From: Ophthalmolycus amberensis
Lineage: Eukaryota > Chordata > Actinopteri > Perciformes > Zoarcidae
Direction: 5' to 3'
Assembly (NCBI GenBank): GCA_024529925.1
Contig: JAFEUB010001545.1
Location: 124,501-188,500 of the forward strand
DNA length: 64,000 nt
In this document: positions 1 through 11,393 of the stretch, one piece after another
Position numbering within the stretch: position 1 is the stretch's first letter
Layout: every line of letters begins with the position of its first letter
Notes under the pieces: generated by a model
The model's input: only the letters and a program-made list of their open reading frames with translations
Told to the model about the DNA's origin: nothing
The model's database searches: none
Made by a program: the position numbers and the translations under genes

Positions 1-36
1 TGAGACTGGTTTAAAGTTCCTCACAGTAACTTTAAC
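1..36 (+). repeat. Family B dispersed repeat, terminal fragment
   Basis: The window opens in the last ~36 bases of the repeat called family B here. The text reads as a GAGACTGGTT block followed by AAAGTTCCTCACAGTAACTT. The reverse complement of the same end occurs at about 21,131-21,175, and a diverged copy at about 40,660-40,680. The body of this copy lies left of the window. Confidence 0.6.
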
Positions 37-1590
37 CTTTTACAGATAGCTTAATGAGTGAGAGTGTGTTTCAGTCAGGGTTTCACTGAGTAGAGATCAT
101 ATGGTGTAGTGTTTCTTTATCTCCATGACAAAGACATTTGACATTTACACTCTTGTCCGTGGAGACTCTCCAGGCTGAGCCAGCTCTGATAGTGTTGACA
201 TACAACTTCTGGCCCTCTGTTTGTACTCAAGTCCTAGCAGCACCCACCCGTCCATCCATCCATCCATCCATGCACTCTTCCCTGCCTCTCTGTGGCCCCT
301 TCCTCACCCTTTTTACCCCTCCCCCAACCTCCTCCTCAGAGCTCAGCTACATTTTAAGGCTGGATTCCTGGCACCAAACCCCCCCCCCCCCCCCCCCCAA
401 ATGTGTCTAATAATACAGCCATGCAAGAGACGGAAAACAGAGCTCCAAAACACTCAATATTTACTGAAATTGCAAATAAAAACTTGCTTGTAAACCTGAT
501 TTATCATTTTACCAAATATCATTTCACTACACCATTGTTATTAATTAGCATGAGTGGTTTGGCAATAAAAACTCACTTATTAAGACCATTTTGAGTGCTT
601 CTTCTGATGCTTTTAGTAAGAAGTAGAAAACAATATATATACGATATAGAAGAAAGAAACTGAGAGCTGGGCACAGTTGAAGGTAGTGTGTGTGTGCGTA
701 CACATGCTGGGGGTTTAACAGAGGTATGCGGCCACTCCCTGGCTACCCCTGGCTCTCTTAATGACTTCCAGACAATAGGCCGTGTTCCCGTCATCATCTC
801 TGTGGAAACAGGTTAATAACTGACTGGCCGGTGGGAGAGCTCGCCCCCTCGATGGAACCAGTAAGCCTGACTGGAAGTGGACTTTAGAAGTAGATTTTCT
901 AAGGTTGCCTCTTAGGAGTACTTTACAATGTCATTTAGCTGCACTCACTTCCAGTGTTTTTTTGGAATAATGCCCAGAAGGCGCTTTAAGGAAGATTGTT
1001 TTTTAAGAGGTTGGGTGACACGGTGCGGGGGTCACGGGTGAGAGAGAAGGAGTTCCCGGGAGTTTTCAGGTTTTGTCAGACATTAAGTCTCCCACCACGG
1101 GGGAGGGTGACCCCAGATATAACTACGGCTTTGGGCATATTGGTGGGGCTCAGCAGAAGTAGGAACATGACCTGGAGTTAATTTATCTTCCTGTCAATCA
1201 GCATGGGGATGAAAATGTAAACTCTCCAGAGGTTGGATGATGACGCGGATGTTTCCACAACAAGATGAAACTTTGAAGGAGCCCTGCAGGGAAATGGCAG
1301 GCATGGCAGCGGCTACAATGACAGCATAAACTGAGTAATAAATGACAATATGGAAAATGGTAAATGTTTAAATGAGACACAGCTGGCAAGTTCAACAATA
1401 CAAAATGTTGTGGAAATATTTGAATGAGGATGTGAAGAAAAAAAAGAGTTATCATACAGCATAAGTAGCTATAGCTATATAAAATGAATGCACTTTAATT
1501 TGTAGATATCCAACAAAATGAAATGGTGTGTAATCCATGTGATCATTGATAATGAAGTATAAAGACCGTACAAAGTTACACAAGGCGGAC
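37..1590. other. Non-coding stretch, no gene seen
   Basis: No exon with recognisable protein similarity is visible. It contains a C20 homopolymer at 379-398 and a short CCAT-type repeat near 248-270. The open frames here are short, have skewed composition and show no conserved block. It may be intergenic or a 5' intron of the smoothelin-like gene to the right. Confidence 0.5.
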
Positions 1591-2150
1591 CTGTCTTTCA
1601 CCCAGGAGACTGTTGATCAAGCCCCGTGTTTAACGAGAAATCAACATTGATTTATTCGTCACGTAGCTTCAACTGACGTACCACTTATGTCGTTATTTTA
1701 ACCCAAACCACGATCTTTTCCTGAATCTAACTAAGGGGTTTTATTTCCTAATCGTAACCAAGCTTTTCCTAAACCTAACTACGATTTTTTGTTTCCTAAA
1801 CCTAACCAAGTTGATTCCTGTGAAGACGGAAGTTTATTTCGAAATATCCCTAACCAGGTATTTCACCATCTTTTTCTAAACCTGAGTGGTTTTATTTCCT
1901 TAACTTAACTAAGTATTTCACCATCTTTTTCTAATACTACCGGTAAGTATTTTTGTTGCCTAAACCTAACCAAGTTGTTTCCTGTGAAGACGGAAGTTTA
2001 TTTTGAAAAGACTGTATGTATGTATGTAACAAGCAGAAATTGTGTTGCTAGACTGTTGCAGGAAAACACACAAAAACACTTTTCATAAGATATATGAAAC
2101 GTAGTATGAGGATATGTTGAATAACTACATGTGGTGCCGAAATGATAAAT
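1591..2150 (+). repeat. Family C dispersed repeat, long copy
   Basis: It begins near TTTCACCCAGGAGAC, passes through TTTTAACCCAAACCACGATC and several CCTAAACCTAAC-type words, then a CCTGTGAAGACGGAAG block. It ends after a TATGAGGATATGTTGAATA block. The same order of blocks recurs at 50,288-50,812, so the element is about 530-560 bp. Shorter copies lie at 57,992-58,165, 60,360-60,420 and 62,664-62,770. No open reading frame of note was seen, so a non-autonomous mobile element is likely (inference). Confidence 0.7.
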
Positions 2151-2841
2151 GAATGTACTATTTGTTACCAAACACACTAAACCTGCCCAACACCACAGAA
2201 CTAGTGCCTCATACAAGTTAACTTTTACACACAAACACAGAGACATAGAGGCGATCTGCCCATATAGGAAACAGACATATTGATTAACTTTAATTGACCG
2301 AATGGAGAAGATCAAAGTAAAAACAAAACGGTCAATTGTGGACACATGAATCACCTGTCCAGTGTCAGCTTTTCTATAGAAATGGGAGTGAAGCAAGAGG
2401 TGATACAGACTTGTCTGTGTTAGGACCTCTCACCTACCAGAGGTCAGCAGGTTAGACTCCACCGCCTCCTCCTAACCTCCTCCTCTGGCTCACTGCCGGG
2501 AACAAGAGGAGTAGAGGAGGACGGGAGGAGGACAGGCAGGACAGGGGGAGTCTCTCTCTATTGTTGCCATATGTTGTAGAGGAGGGAGTACAAGAGTGAA
2601 AAATGATATTTTCCCCCACAGCTCAAAAATCCAAATAGACTTATTTGAGATTTTGCCAGGTAGTGCTGCATAAATGATAGAACTAAAGGAAAGATCATGA
2701 AGTGTGAGTGTCCAAAGTCTCTGGCCAGGAATTTATTCAATATTTGTTGTTGATCTAGACCAAAAGAAACAAAGAATATAAATACACTTGTGTTTTTTGA
2801 TACAGTTTGACACAGTTTTACATTTTTATTAATAGCCTTTA

Positions 2842-3280
2842 TGCTAACATTACTCCGTTTGCTATGTGCACCTGGGTTAGACTTAATGCTAATGTTACCG
2901 GGTTAAACTTAATGCTAGCGTTACTGGGTTAGCCTTTGTGCTAACGTAGCATTGGCAAAAGGGCTAACCCAGTGACGTTAGCACAAAAACTAACCCAGTA
3001 TACTGGGTTCATTTTTGTGCTAATTGTGCTAACGTCACTGGGTTAGCCTTTGTGCTAACGCTACTGGGTTAGCCTTTGTGTTGACATTACTGGGTTAGTT
3101 TTTGTAGTAACATCACTGGGTTAGCCCTTTTGCTAATGTTACTGGGTTAATTTTTGTGCTAATTGTGCTAACGTCACTGGGTTAGCCTTTGTGCTAACGT
3201 TACTGGGTTAGCCTTTGTGCTAACGTTACTGGGTTAGCCTTTGTGTTAACGTTACTGGGTTAGTTTTTCTGCTAATGTCT
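2842..3280. repeat. 26-bp tandem repeat with an inverted segment
   Basis: Diverged units of about 26 bp are built on TTACTGGGTTAGCC and TTTGTGCTAACG. The first and last parts run on the plus strand. Around 2,950-3,005 the unit appears in reverse complement (GGCTAACCCAGT, GTTAGCACAAAAAC), so the array holds an internal inversion and can fold back on itself. No coding potential. Confidence 0.75.
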
Positions 3281-6200
3281 GTTGTCGGTAAATAAATAAA
3301 AGCACAAATACACTCTTGGTTTCCAGATGCCGTTTGCGGAGAATCAAGCACAAAATCTTTTTTTTTAGACTGTAACCTGCATTCAGCAGCACTTTTTATG
3401 AAGAGAACCTTTCTCTGCACAGTTGCTCTCACCTGCAATTAGGATTTTTATATCCTCTCAGTTCAGAAATTGCAGGCTGCTTGAATGTATTTGAAGAACG
3501 GGTGTCTTTCTTCCTCCTAGAGGATTCCTCTGTAGACTCCCTGGAGGAAATTACAGAGCAGGAGTTCCTTGTCAATAAGTGTTTCCCCTGAAAGCTGAGA
3601 TGAACCCAGCTGATGTCTTTACAGTAGAACACCAGCATGCTTCTTGCTCCATATGTTACATCTGCTTTATACTGCTGCCGTGCTTCTTTTTTTTAATCCG
3701 TCCTTCAGTAAAATGCCAAGTCTTTGGCTGTCAGTCTTTTATTGTAGTTGACAGTGATGAATGGCAGTTCACAAGCTTTGTGATAATTCAAAATGTGTAG
3801 CATACTGTAAGCCTGTCACCTCACTCATTCAGCTCATTGCTGTCAACACAAAGGCTTCTTCGTGCTCATGCGGGGTCTCGATGGCAATCTTTGTGTTTTG
3901 TTTCGCAAATTAAATGAGTTCAAAAGTTAGGAACCGTTAGCAATACGGAAATGCAAAGAATTGCAACAGATTTTTAAATACAGTCTATAAATAATGACAT
4001 AAATTCATGTTAAAATAGCCATCTGCTTGTTTGCACAAAGTTTGAAGTCATTTCCGCAGTGCAATATGAAAATGCGGAAAATCTACATGCAAATTTTCGG
4101 ATGACAAACCGGATACTGAAAGTAAAAAATGTTTGGTGTACCTTCGTACAGAGTCAGGTGAGCTGTTTCCCCCGGTTCTTTAGACTAAGCTAACTAGCTA
4201 GCAGTTGGCTATTATATTACGCATGTTTCGTGAATGGGGCTCAATGAGTTTACTCCTAAACATCACCTCTGTCCACTCCACACAACAAAACATCAACAAA
4301 ACATGTCCAAAGATGCTAAACCGTCTCCCGTCAAACATATATTTCCTCAGGCGGAAATCCACTGAAGTCCACGTACAAGCATTCATAAGTACCCACAAAA
4401 TATATTTTTTAAAGATTTGCTAAGTTCGCTTACAGAAATCCGTGCTTGGTGTGAAACGGCTTTCAGCTCAGAAGATCGATACCACTCTTTCCAAATAAAT
4501 ACAGGTGTGTTCTTTACTTTCATCTGAGGAAGACCACCTGCGGTTGAAACATATCCGTCCAACCAACAAAATAAAATAAAAGTAGTTTGTCTTTTTTTTT
4601 ACCATGACTAGTTGAGCGTCAATGCAGTCGCACACCATAAGCTAGTATAGTATGATATTATATATTATTAATGTGAGTGAAAGCCACAGTAAAAACTTGA
4701 TAAACACCATGTATTTAAAGCTGAGAGTTGGCACTTTAATCTCATCGTGTTTCACTCCAAATTCAACATGCAGTACAAAGCCAACACAACAGTGTGTGAC
4801 CGTTCTGATACTGTGTGTTTCCCAGCAGTCTAAAGTGTACCCTTGTCAAATTTTCACCCTCCAGCAGCCGAGTTGTCCCGTCCACACCTCACCTCCCACC
4901 CCTGCAAAGTCTTTATTAAAGTGTCAGTGATGAAGACGCCTCTGACAGCTTAACAATATCCTCTGCCTAAACACAGGCCGCTCACCCAGCAGCACCCTCA
5001 TACCTCCTCCTGTTTGAATCGACGGGTTTCTCCGGCACGTTGTCCCAAAGCAAACATCTAATATTGTGGCTAACATCCACTGAGTTAACACTGTAATAAA
5101 AGTTGGGACCTTTAGTTTTAGTATGGAAACTCTCACTTATAGGAATTCAGGCTACAATACATGATAATGTATCAGGACAAAATGTGAGGCAACATCTATA
5201 ATTATTAAACATAAATGTCGCCATTTGATTTGTTGTACTTACGTTAGCTTGAAGCTAACTGTTGGCAGAGTACAACCAAACTAAATAATACATTACCAAT
5301 ACAAGTTGGCAGCCACGTTTCACATTGTTTTGTGTTTTACTCCACATGGAAAGTTAGCTACAGCTGGTTAGGGCACATTTTTATTTATTTTTCCTGTTTG
5401 GTGAGGGTCATTTCTTGCCAGTGGACATATTGCCAGAATTTGATTTTGGCAAATAAGACATAACACATTAAGTACACATAAAGTACAGGGTGAGATACCC
5501 AGTAAAGATGGCAAAAATGTAGCAAAGTATAATCAAACTCTTTCCTCAGCTGCCTCTTCATCATCTTCTTCCTCCTCTTGTCCCTGCTCTAATGCCTCTC
5601 CACATTCCTGCTCTGTTTCACTCATTTTGTCCAAACATTTTCCCCACTCATGATGCAATGACGCACTCTCAGGGAGTAAGGGATCTGTTGTTCCCTGAGG
5701 AAAGCAACGGGGAGCTTTCGTCTGCTTACACGTCTGTCACTCCAATATGAGTCTGTTATGAATCGGATTGTTTATAGGCCGACGTTACCGGTACATTCAT
5801 GGGCAGCTCCTCTTCCATGTCGTGCAGTAAGAGGGTGACTAAACAACTGGTCAATCAGCTTTATCTGATTTACCTCATTGAAGTCAGGCAGGGACAAATT
5901 AGGATGAAGTTAAATGTAAATACACACTCCTGTACGTCCAACCAGTGTCCCCCACACAGTTCACAGGTCAAGTCAGTCTATTTTAGTGTCATCTTCGTAT
6001 GATGGTTTCTACTTTTAGAAACTTATCGGTAGGCAGCAACACTCTAATAAACGTGTCTGCGTGACTTGTAGTGTACTGAGTGATAACAGTTAATGAAGCT
6101 GATGGGTTGCTGTGATGATATCTTTAAATTTGATTCCTAATATAGAAGGATTCTCTGACCCTTGGTGTGTCATTCTTAGGGACTATCATGGGAAACAAAT

Positions 6201-7992
6201 ACTACTGATCACATTTTTAAGTGCAAGTCCAGTAAGCATTTCTGTGTCCAAATCCATTAACAATCCACAAGTAAAGCTACGAATGAGGCTGTATGACAAA
6301 ACAGGGCTAAATGCTAACGAGCTAACATGCGCACAACAATGATAACATGCTAATTTTTAGCAAATATGTTTTTTACCTACATCTGCACCTATAGAGTTAG
6401 CATGCTAACGTTTGTTACCTTTAACTTAAGTACGTTACTCTGAGTCTTCCTGCCTAAGCTCATTGTGTGCTGTTGCTTTTGTCCTGATAATGCACAAATT
6501 AAAAAAATGCAAGTATAAAAATTGGTCTCCAATATTTTGTCAAGGAAAATAAAGAGACATTTTGGTTAAAAAAACAAAAAAAGTATTTTTAAACTACATT
6601 TTAGTCATGTCTTTCTTTTTATATACTCACAGTTGGTGTTTGATGACGTCTCGTCATTGTCTCTTCTCGTCATGGAACAAATGGTTGTTGACGAACACAT
6701 TCAGTCATAGTTTTCAATCACGAACTTAATACTGACACAAAGTAAAACTTAGACGGATGGGAATGGCATTAGTTAATATGGGAATATGAACGTTTCAATC
6801 AAATTTCATTGCGATTCATCCAATGTTCCAAGATATCTCACTCCCACCTTGCTATTCCTTAAGGCTTAAGCCACACTGCTAGCATGCTCGCCATTCAGCT
6901 TGTCTGGGAAATCCTCTTCATGCCTGGGTCAAAAGGTCATGGAGCAAACAATACATTCCACTTTGAGTGTCTTCGGGTCAACAAAGAAGCTGGAATTGAC
7001 ACGTGATATTCCCTTAATATGTTTTTTGTCTAAACTATGCTAAAGCTACGGCTACATAGACGTTGTGTAACCTGGAAAATTTGAAACATTGGCCTAGTTG
7101 TGTAAGAGCGCACAATTTCAGTCACTATGGAGCAGCTGTACAGTGTATTTACACAGGTTTTCATAGCTGTTGAGGACTTATATATCCACACCTACCCAAT
7201 GTATAAATATTTGCTGTGTAGCAGCTGCTAGCGGCAGTATTGACCTGTGAGATCATTGCACTTGAGCGCTTCCCGGCTACGATATAACACCAGAGATAGC
7301 TCGTGTTCTGTATCAGTTGGTCCTGTTCTTATTGCGTAAGAAAAAGGGAGAAATTATGTTTTTATTATTCCGTTCATCTCACGACAAAATGGTCTTAAAA
7401 TCACACATTTAGCACATAGACTAACAGGGAGACAGTGGATAGAACTATAAAGCATGGATGTAGAAATGCAAAAATATCAACAGTATGTCTTGCTGATATT
7501 TAATGAAAGGTGATCATCCTCAAAACAATCAATCAGTCTGTCGGGTGCAGAGTAAATCCGACAGATATCAGTTGATGTTTGTGCCCTCAGGTTTCTGGTC
7601 AGTACTGTGCCATGTTATAGTGTTAAGTGCCAGTGTGTTCTGCCAGCAAAAAAAAAAAGCCCCCGAGATACCAGAGAGTTTACAGGAACCTCAGCAGCTC
7701 CGCTATCATGTTTCCCCCCCCTCTGACCCACTGTGGACGTCTGATGATCTGAGCACTTGAGCCGGGAAAGCTCCCCCCTCCCCGAAGCCAGACATTCTGC
7801 AATTTGTCTCCCTCCTCCTGCTGGATAGCCAGCTGTTTCCACCCTCGCTACCACGTCCCTCTGCCTCATCTCCCATCATGCAATATGCAAATGCTCCCCT
7901 GTGCCTTCCTCACCTTTTCATGCATAAAGTCTTCACCAGGCGGCAACCTCCAGTTCTGCTGATTGAAGCCACTGTGGAAGTGTCTTAAAACT
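3281..7992. other. Non-coding stretch with old repeat remnants
   Basis: No exon was recognised. Degenerate remnants of dispersed fish repeats are visible: about 4,150-4,210 (a GCTGTTTCCCCC / TAAGCTAACT block also seen near 14,280 and 14,770), about 6,300-6,410 (GCTAAC / CATGCTAA words) and about 6,780-6,900 (AAATTTCATTGCGATTCATC block). An acidic 30-codon open frame lies on the minus strand at 5,533-5,625. A pyrimidine-rich segment with an ATGCAAAT octamer lies at about 7,700-7,900. Confidence 0.45.
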
Positions 7993-8359
7993 TGCATTCT
8001 CTCTAGTGACCACCAGGGGGCGACTCCTCTGGTTGTATAGAAGTCTATGAGAAAATGACTCTACTTCTCTCTTGATTTATTCCCTCAGTAAACATTGTAA
8101 ACATGAGTTTATGGTCTCAATCTCTAGTTTCAAGTCTTCTTCAATACAGCATGATGTTCATTTAGTACATTATGGTCCATTTAGAGTCAAACAGACCATA
8201 AAGCAGGGGATGCTTTAGGGTGGGGCTACACGGTGATTGACAGGTCTTACGTCACTCCTCCGCATTCCAAATATGGTCACCTCCGTTCATTGGTTAGCAG
8301 AAAAGCCAACATCGTGGCGATCGTATTCCAAGATGGCGACGGCAAAATCGCCAAAATGT
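7993..8359 (+). repeat. Family A dispersed repeat, copy 1
   Basis: It starts at TGCATTCTCTCTAGTGACCA and includes the CTCF-like CCACCAGGGGGCGAC at 8,010-8,024. It runs through GGTTGTATAGAAGTCTATGA and GACCATAAAGCAGGGGATGC to GTGATTGACAGGTC, ending near the YY1-like CCAAGATGGCGACGGC. Compared with other copies it lacks the CCAGAGACGTA / CGTCTCTACG block after GACAGGTC and has a diverged tail. This is one of seven copies in the window. Confidence 0.85.
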
Positions 8360-11300
8360 TTGTGAATTTAAAAGATAATTTTACACATCAAGAAAGTCTG
8401 ATTTTGTCATAAAACTGTTGCAGTATAAGAAAGTGAAAATACATAATTAAAAAGACTACACAACCAAAAGTGTTGTAAGTGTCGTCTCTCTGAAGCTACG
8501 ATGCTTGTGAGTTTCGTACCAGGATGTTCTCACACCAACAACAGGTCTATCTCGTTTCTTTCTCCTCCCGGCTTATAAAAAGATTAAACACATCGTGTAA
8601 GACAGCGGTACATTTGAGCGTGAAACGTAGGTAAGTTAGCTAGCAAGCCAAGCTAAGTTGTTGTCGGTGATGTAAGTTGTGCGAGACGAGAGATTTAGTT
8701 CACCGAGCGGTTTCACATCAAACTAAATAAAACTACGACAAAATGAGACTTCCTTAAATTGCTAAATTATCTTTAAAATTTACAAACATAAAATGTGTAA
8801 TTCACGGCACAATTCAAATGGGACATAAATGATTTATTTCTTGCCATTGACTACCATGCATATTTTTTGACAACACACACTCTCCGTGCCTTGTTTTAAC
8901 ACACACCACCAGCATTCCTATACGGTGAGCTCAGACAAACACACTCATTTCCTCGAGTGAGCACAGTGTGCAATCTCACAGAAGAACAGCATATTGTTCT
9001 GGATGTGTGTGTGTGAGACAGGAGGGCATACAGTGGTGGTTTTAGGTTTCTGCCTCTCTAGAGACTTTATCTTTCGGCTGCCAAAAAAAAAAAAAAGAGT
9101 TCCTTTCTTTAATTCCTAAACAGGTTGATTCACGCACATCACGGACAACCTGTAGCGGTATCTCGCCACGCAGATAGTTTTCATATGTAGAGGTTTTGAG
9201 ATCTCCGTCTCTGACATTTCGTTCCTCCAACCAAAAACAATGGAGATAAATGGAAATAATTCCATACCCGAAATGTTATGATCCACCAAAGTTAAGCCCA
9301 ATACGAGATGAATAAATCCCCTTTTTCTGTTATATTCTCTACCATCTTGACTGTTAGGGAGCCGGGAGGGGAGAATTCACCCTTTGCTAAGTCCCGCCCC
9401 TCGGACGCAGACTGTCCAATCATAGCGTAGCATCAGCCAGCTCCAAACCAGGGCCTGACAACTATCTCTGCTCCATAGACTCTCATGCAATGGTTTCAGA
9501 TGCTCTTGCATTTCAAGCTAACCATGGTTGAACATTGTGTTATAGTGAGATACTCCTCAATCCCTTCAAGTTGTGGTTTTTCTGACAGCAGAGAAAAGCT
9601 GACCAGATGCTGCTTGTCTGCTTCCAAACACACTGACGTTATCTAAACACAGAACTGATGCATCAGTGGTGAAATAGTGTTCCCGGTCAAACAAGAAAAT
9701 CAGCCTCGTCTGTTTAATTCCGCTGTGACAGCCAAGTTTGAAACACAACCAGCTGTTCAGGGGTGTTTGTTTGCCAAAGAGCTGAGGACGTCCATCCAAC
9801 ATGGCTGCCCGAGGGGTTCGGAACGTCTCTCCGAAAGCCTCTTTAAGGGTCAGCTGGAGACAATAAATAAATATGTGGTTCGATGCTGACCTTGTGAAAA
9901 CGTGCACAGCTATCAGCGCTGCACTGTTGACCTGAGTAGTGTTGTTCTGTGCCAAAGAGGGCCCGACTATCACCGCACTAAGCTCCGTCTATCGGTCCGA
10001 CAGGGCCACAAAGATGACAGCTTGACCCCGAACCTATGTGGGTCAGCGGCACCACGTGGTAAAGAGCTCGAGATAGAAGTGTCAGCTCAGGACGGTGATT
10101 AGCTGCTTGAAAAGAGACGGGAAATAGACGTTGAGATGTGAACTCTAGATCCTGATGTTAGACATTAAAGAACTTGATGGCAATCACAGCGGTAGATTTT
10201 GGCAGCTCTCCCGACGGTGACAGCGGCGCCTGATTTAAAACAAAAGACTTCTCAAGTCTTATCAGTGTGAGGAGAGGCAGACACACTGAACAGAACAGCC
10301 TCGCACGACCCTCAACAGTCAGCTCGGTTTATCCGGACACTTTGAAGTGTGCCGAGTCGTGTCGTGGCTTTGTCGTAGTTGTTGGTTCGTTTTGTTTTGT
10401 CTGAAGTCGTTTCAAAAAAGCCCACATGTTGGAGGAAGAAGTCCAAAAACCTGAAAAGAGTAAAAATGGTTCAGCAATGACTTAATGAGCAGCGGACATC
10501 TGGGTTTCTTTTTTGGGAACTTGATGGCACGACTCAAACATATTGGTTTATGAATGACTCATGCAAGATTAGAGGGGAAAATAACAAGTAGAACTGTGGG
10601 CAATAAATCAATACAACTGATTAATACCACATTTATGACGGGGCTTTGAAAACCGGGGCTCATTTTATCAAAACACTACACAAGATTCACACGACGACAC
10701 ACACACAAGTAGCAGAACACGTCAGACATTTTGCTAAATGAAACACTTCAAAACTATACAATAGTTTATAAAAAACAAATTGTGTCACAGTTTGGCACAC
10801 AGACGGTTCAAACTATCTGATTCTCTTTGAACCGGTTACACAATGCTGTGTTCAATCTATAATACGTTCAACATTTTTACTTTTCTTGTTTTATTTTTTC
10901 ATTTAAATTTGTATCCGTTTAAACATATTAACATTATACATAGATACAAAAATAAGGTTTGTCAGACATTAAAATTAAAATAACAGCAGAAAAATAATAA
11001 CAAAAAGAATTTAAGAACATACATTCACTTAAAGGCAGCTCATTTTTACTTTTCGAATGAGTCTGGGTTTGAATATATTGACCAAACACAACAAACAAGA
11101 CCAGCTGCTGATGCACACTGATGGAAATATTTGTTTCTCTCCACATTGTAAAATCAATCAATACATCAATCCAATTCCAAAGTTTACATTCAGAGCAGAA
11201 CATATTCTAAATAGAATACAAACACAGCAAAAACATTCGTGGAGACAATTAAGGAAAACATGAATTGCAGTTTTTCTCAATTGCTAATTCATGATTTTTT

Positions 11301-11393
11301 AAAACAAGCCTCTCGCTGCTCTGATGGCCTCCACACGCACCTTTAAAAAGCAATGAAAGGCGCTAATGTTCACTGTGATTCCATGTGTTTCAG
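8360..11393. other. Non-coding stretch, no gene seen
   Basis: No exon with recognisable similarity on either strand. There are CA/TG-rich patches at about 8,870-9,015 and an A-run near 9,082. It is probably intron of, or sequence upstream of, the smoothelin-like gene, because the first exon visible to the right already starts inside the protein. Confidence 0.45.
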
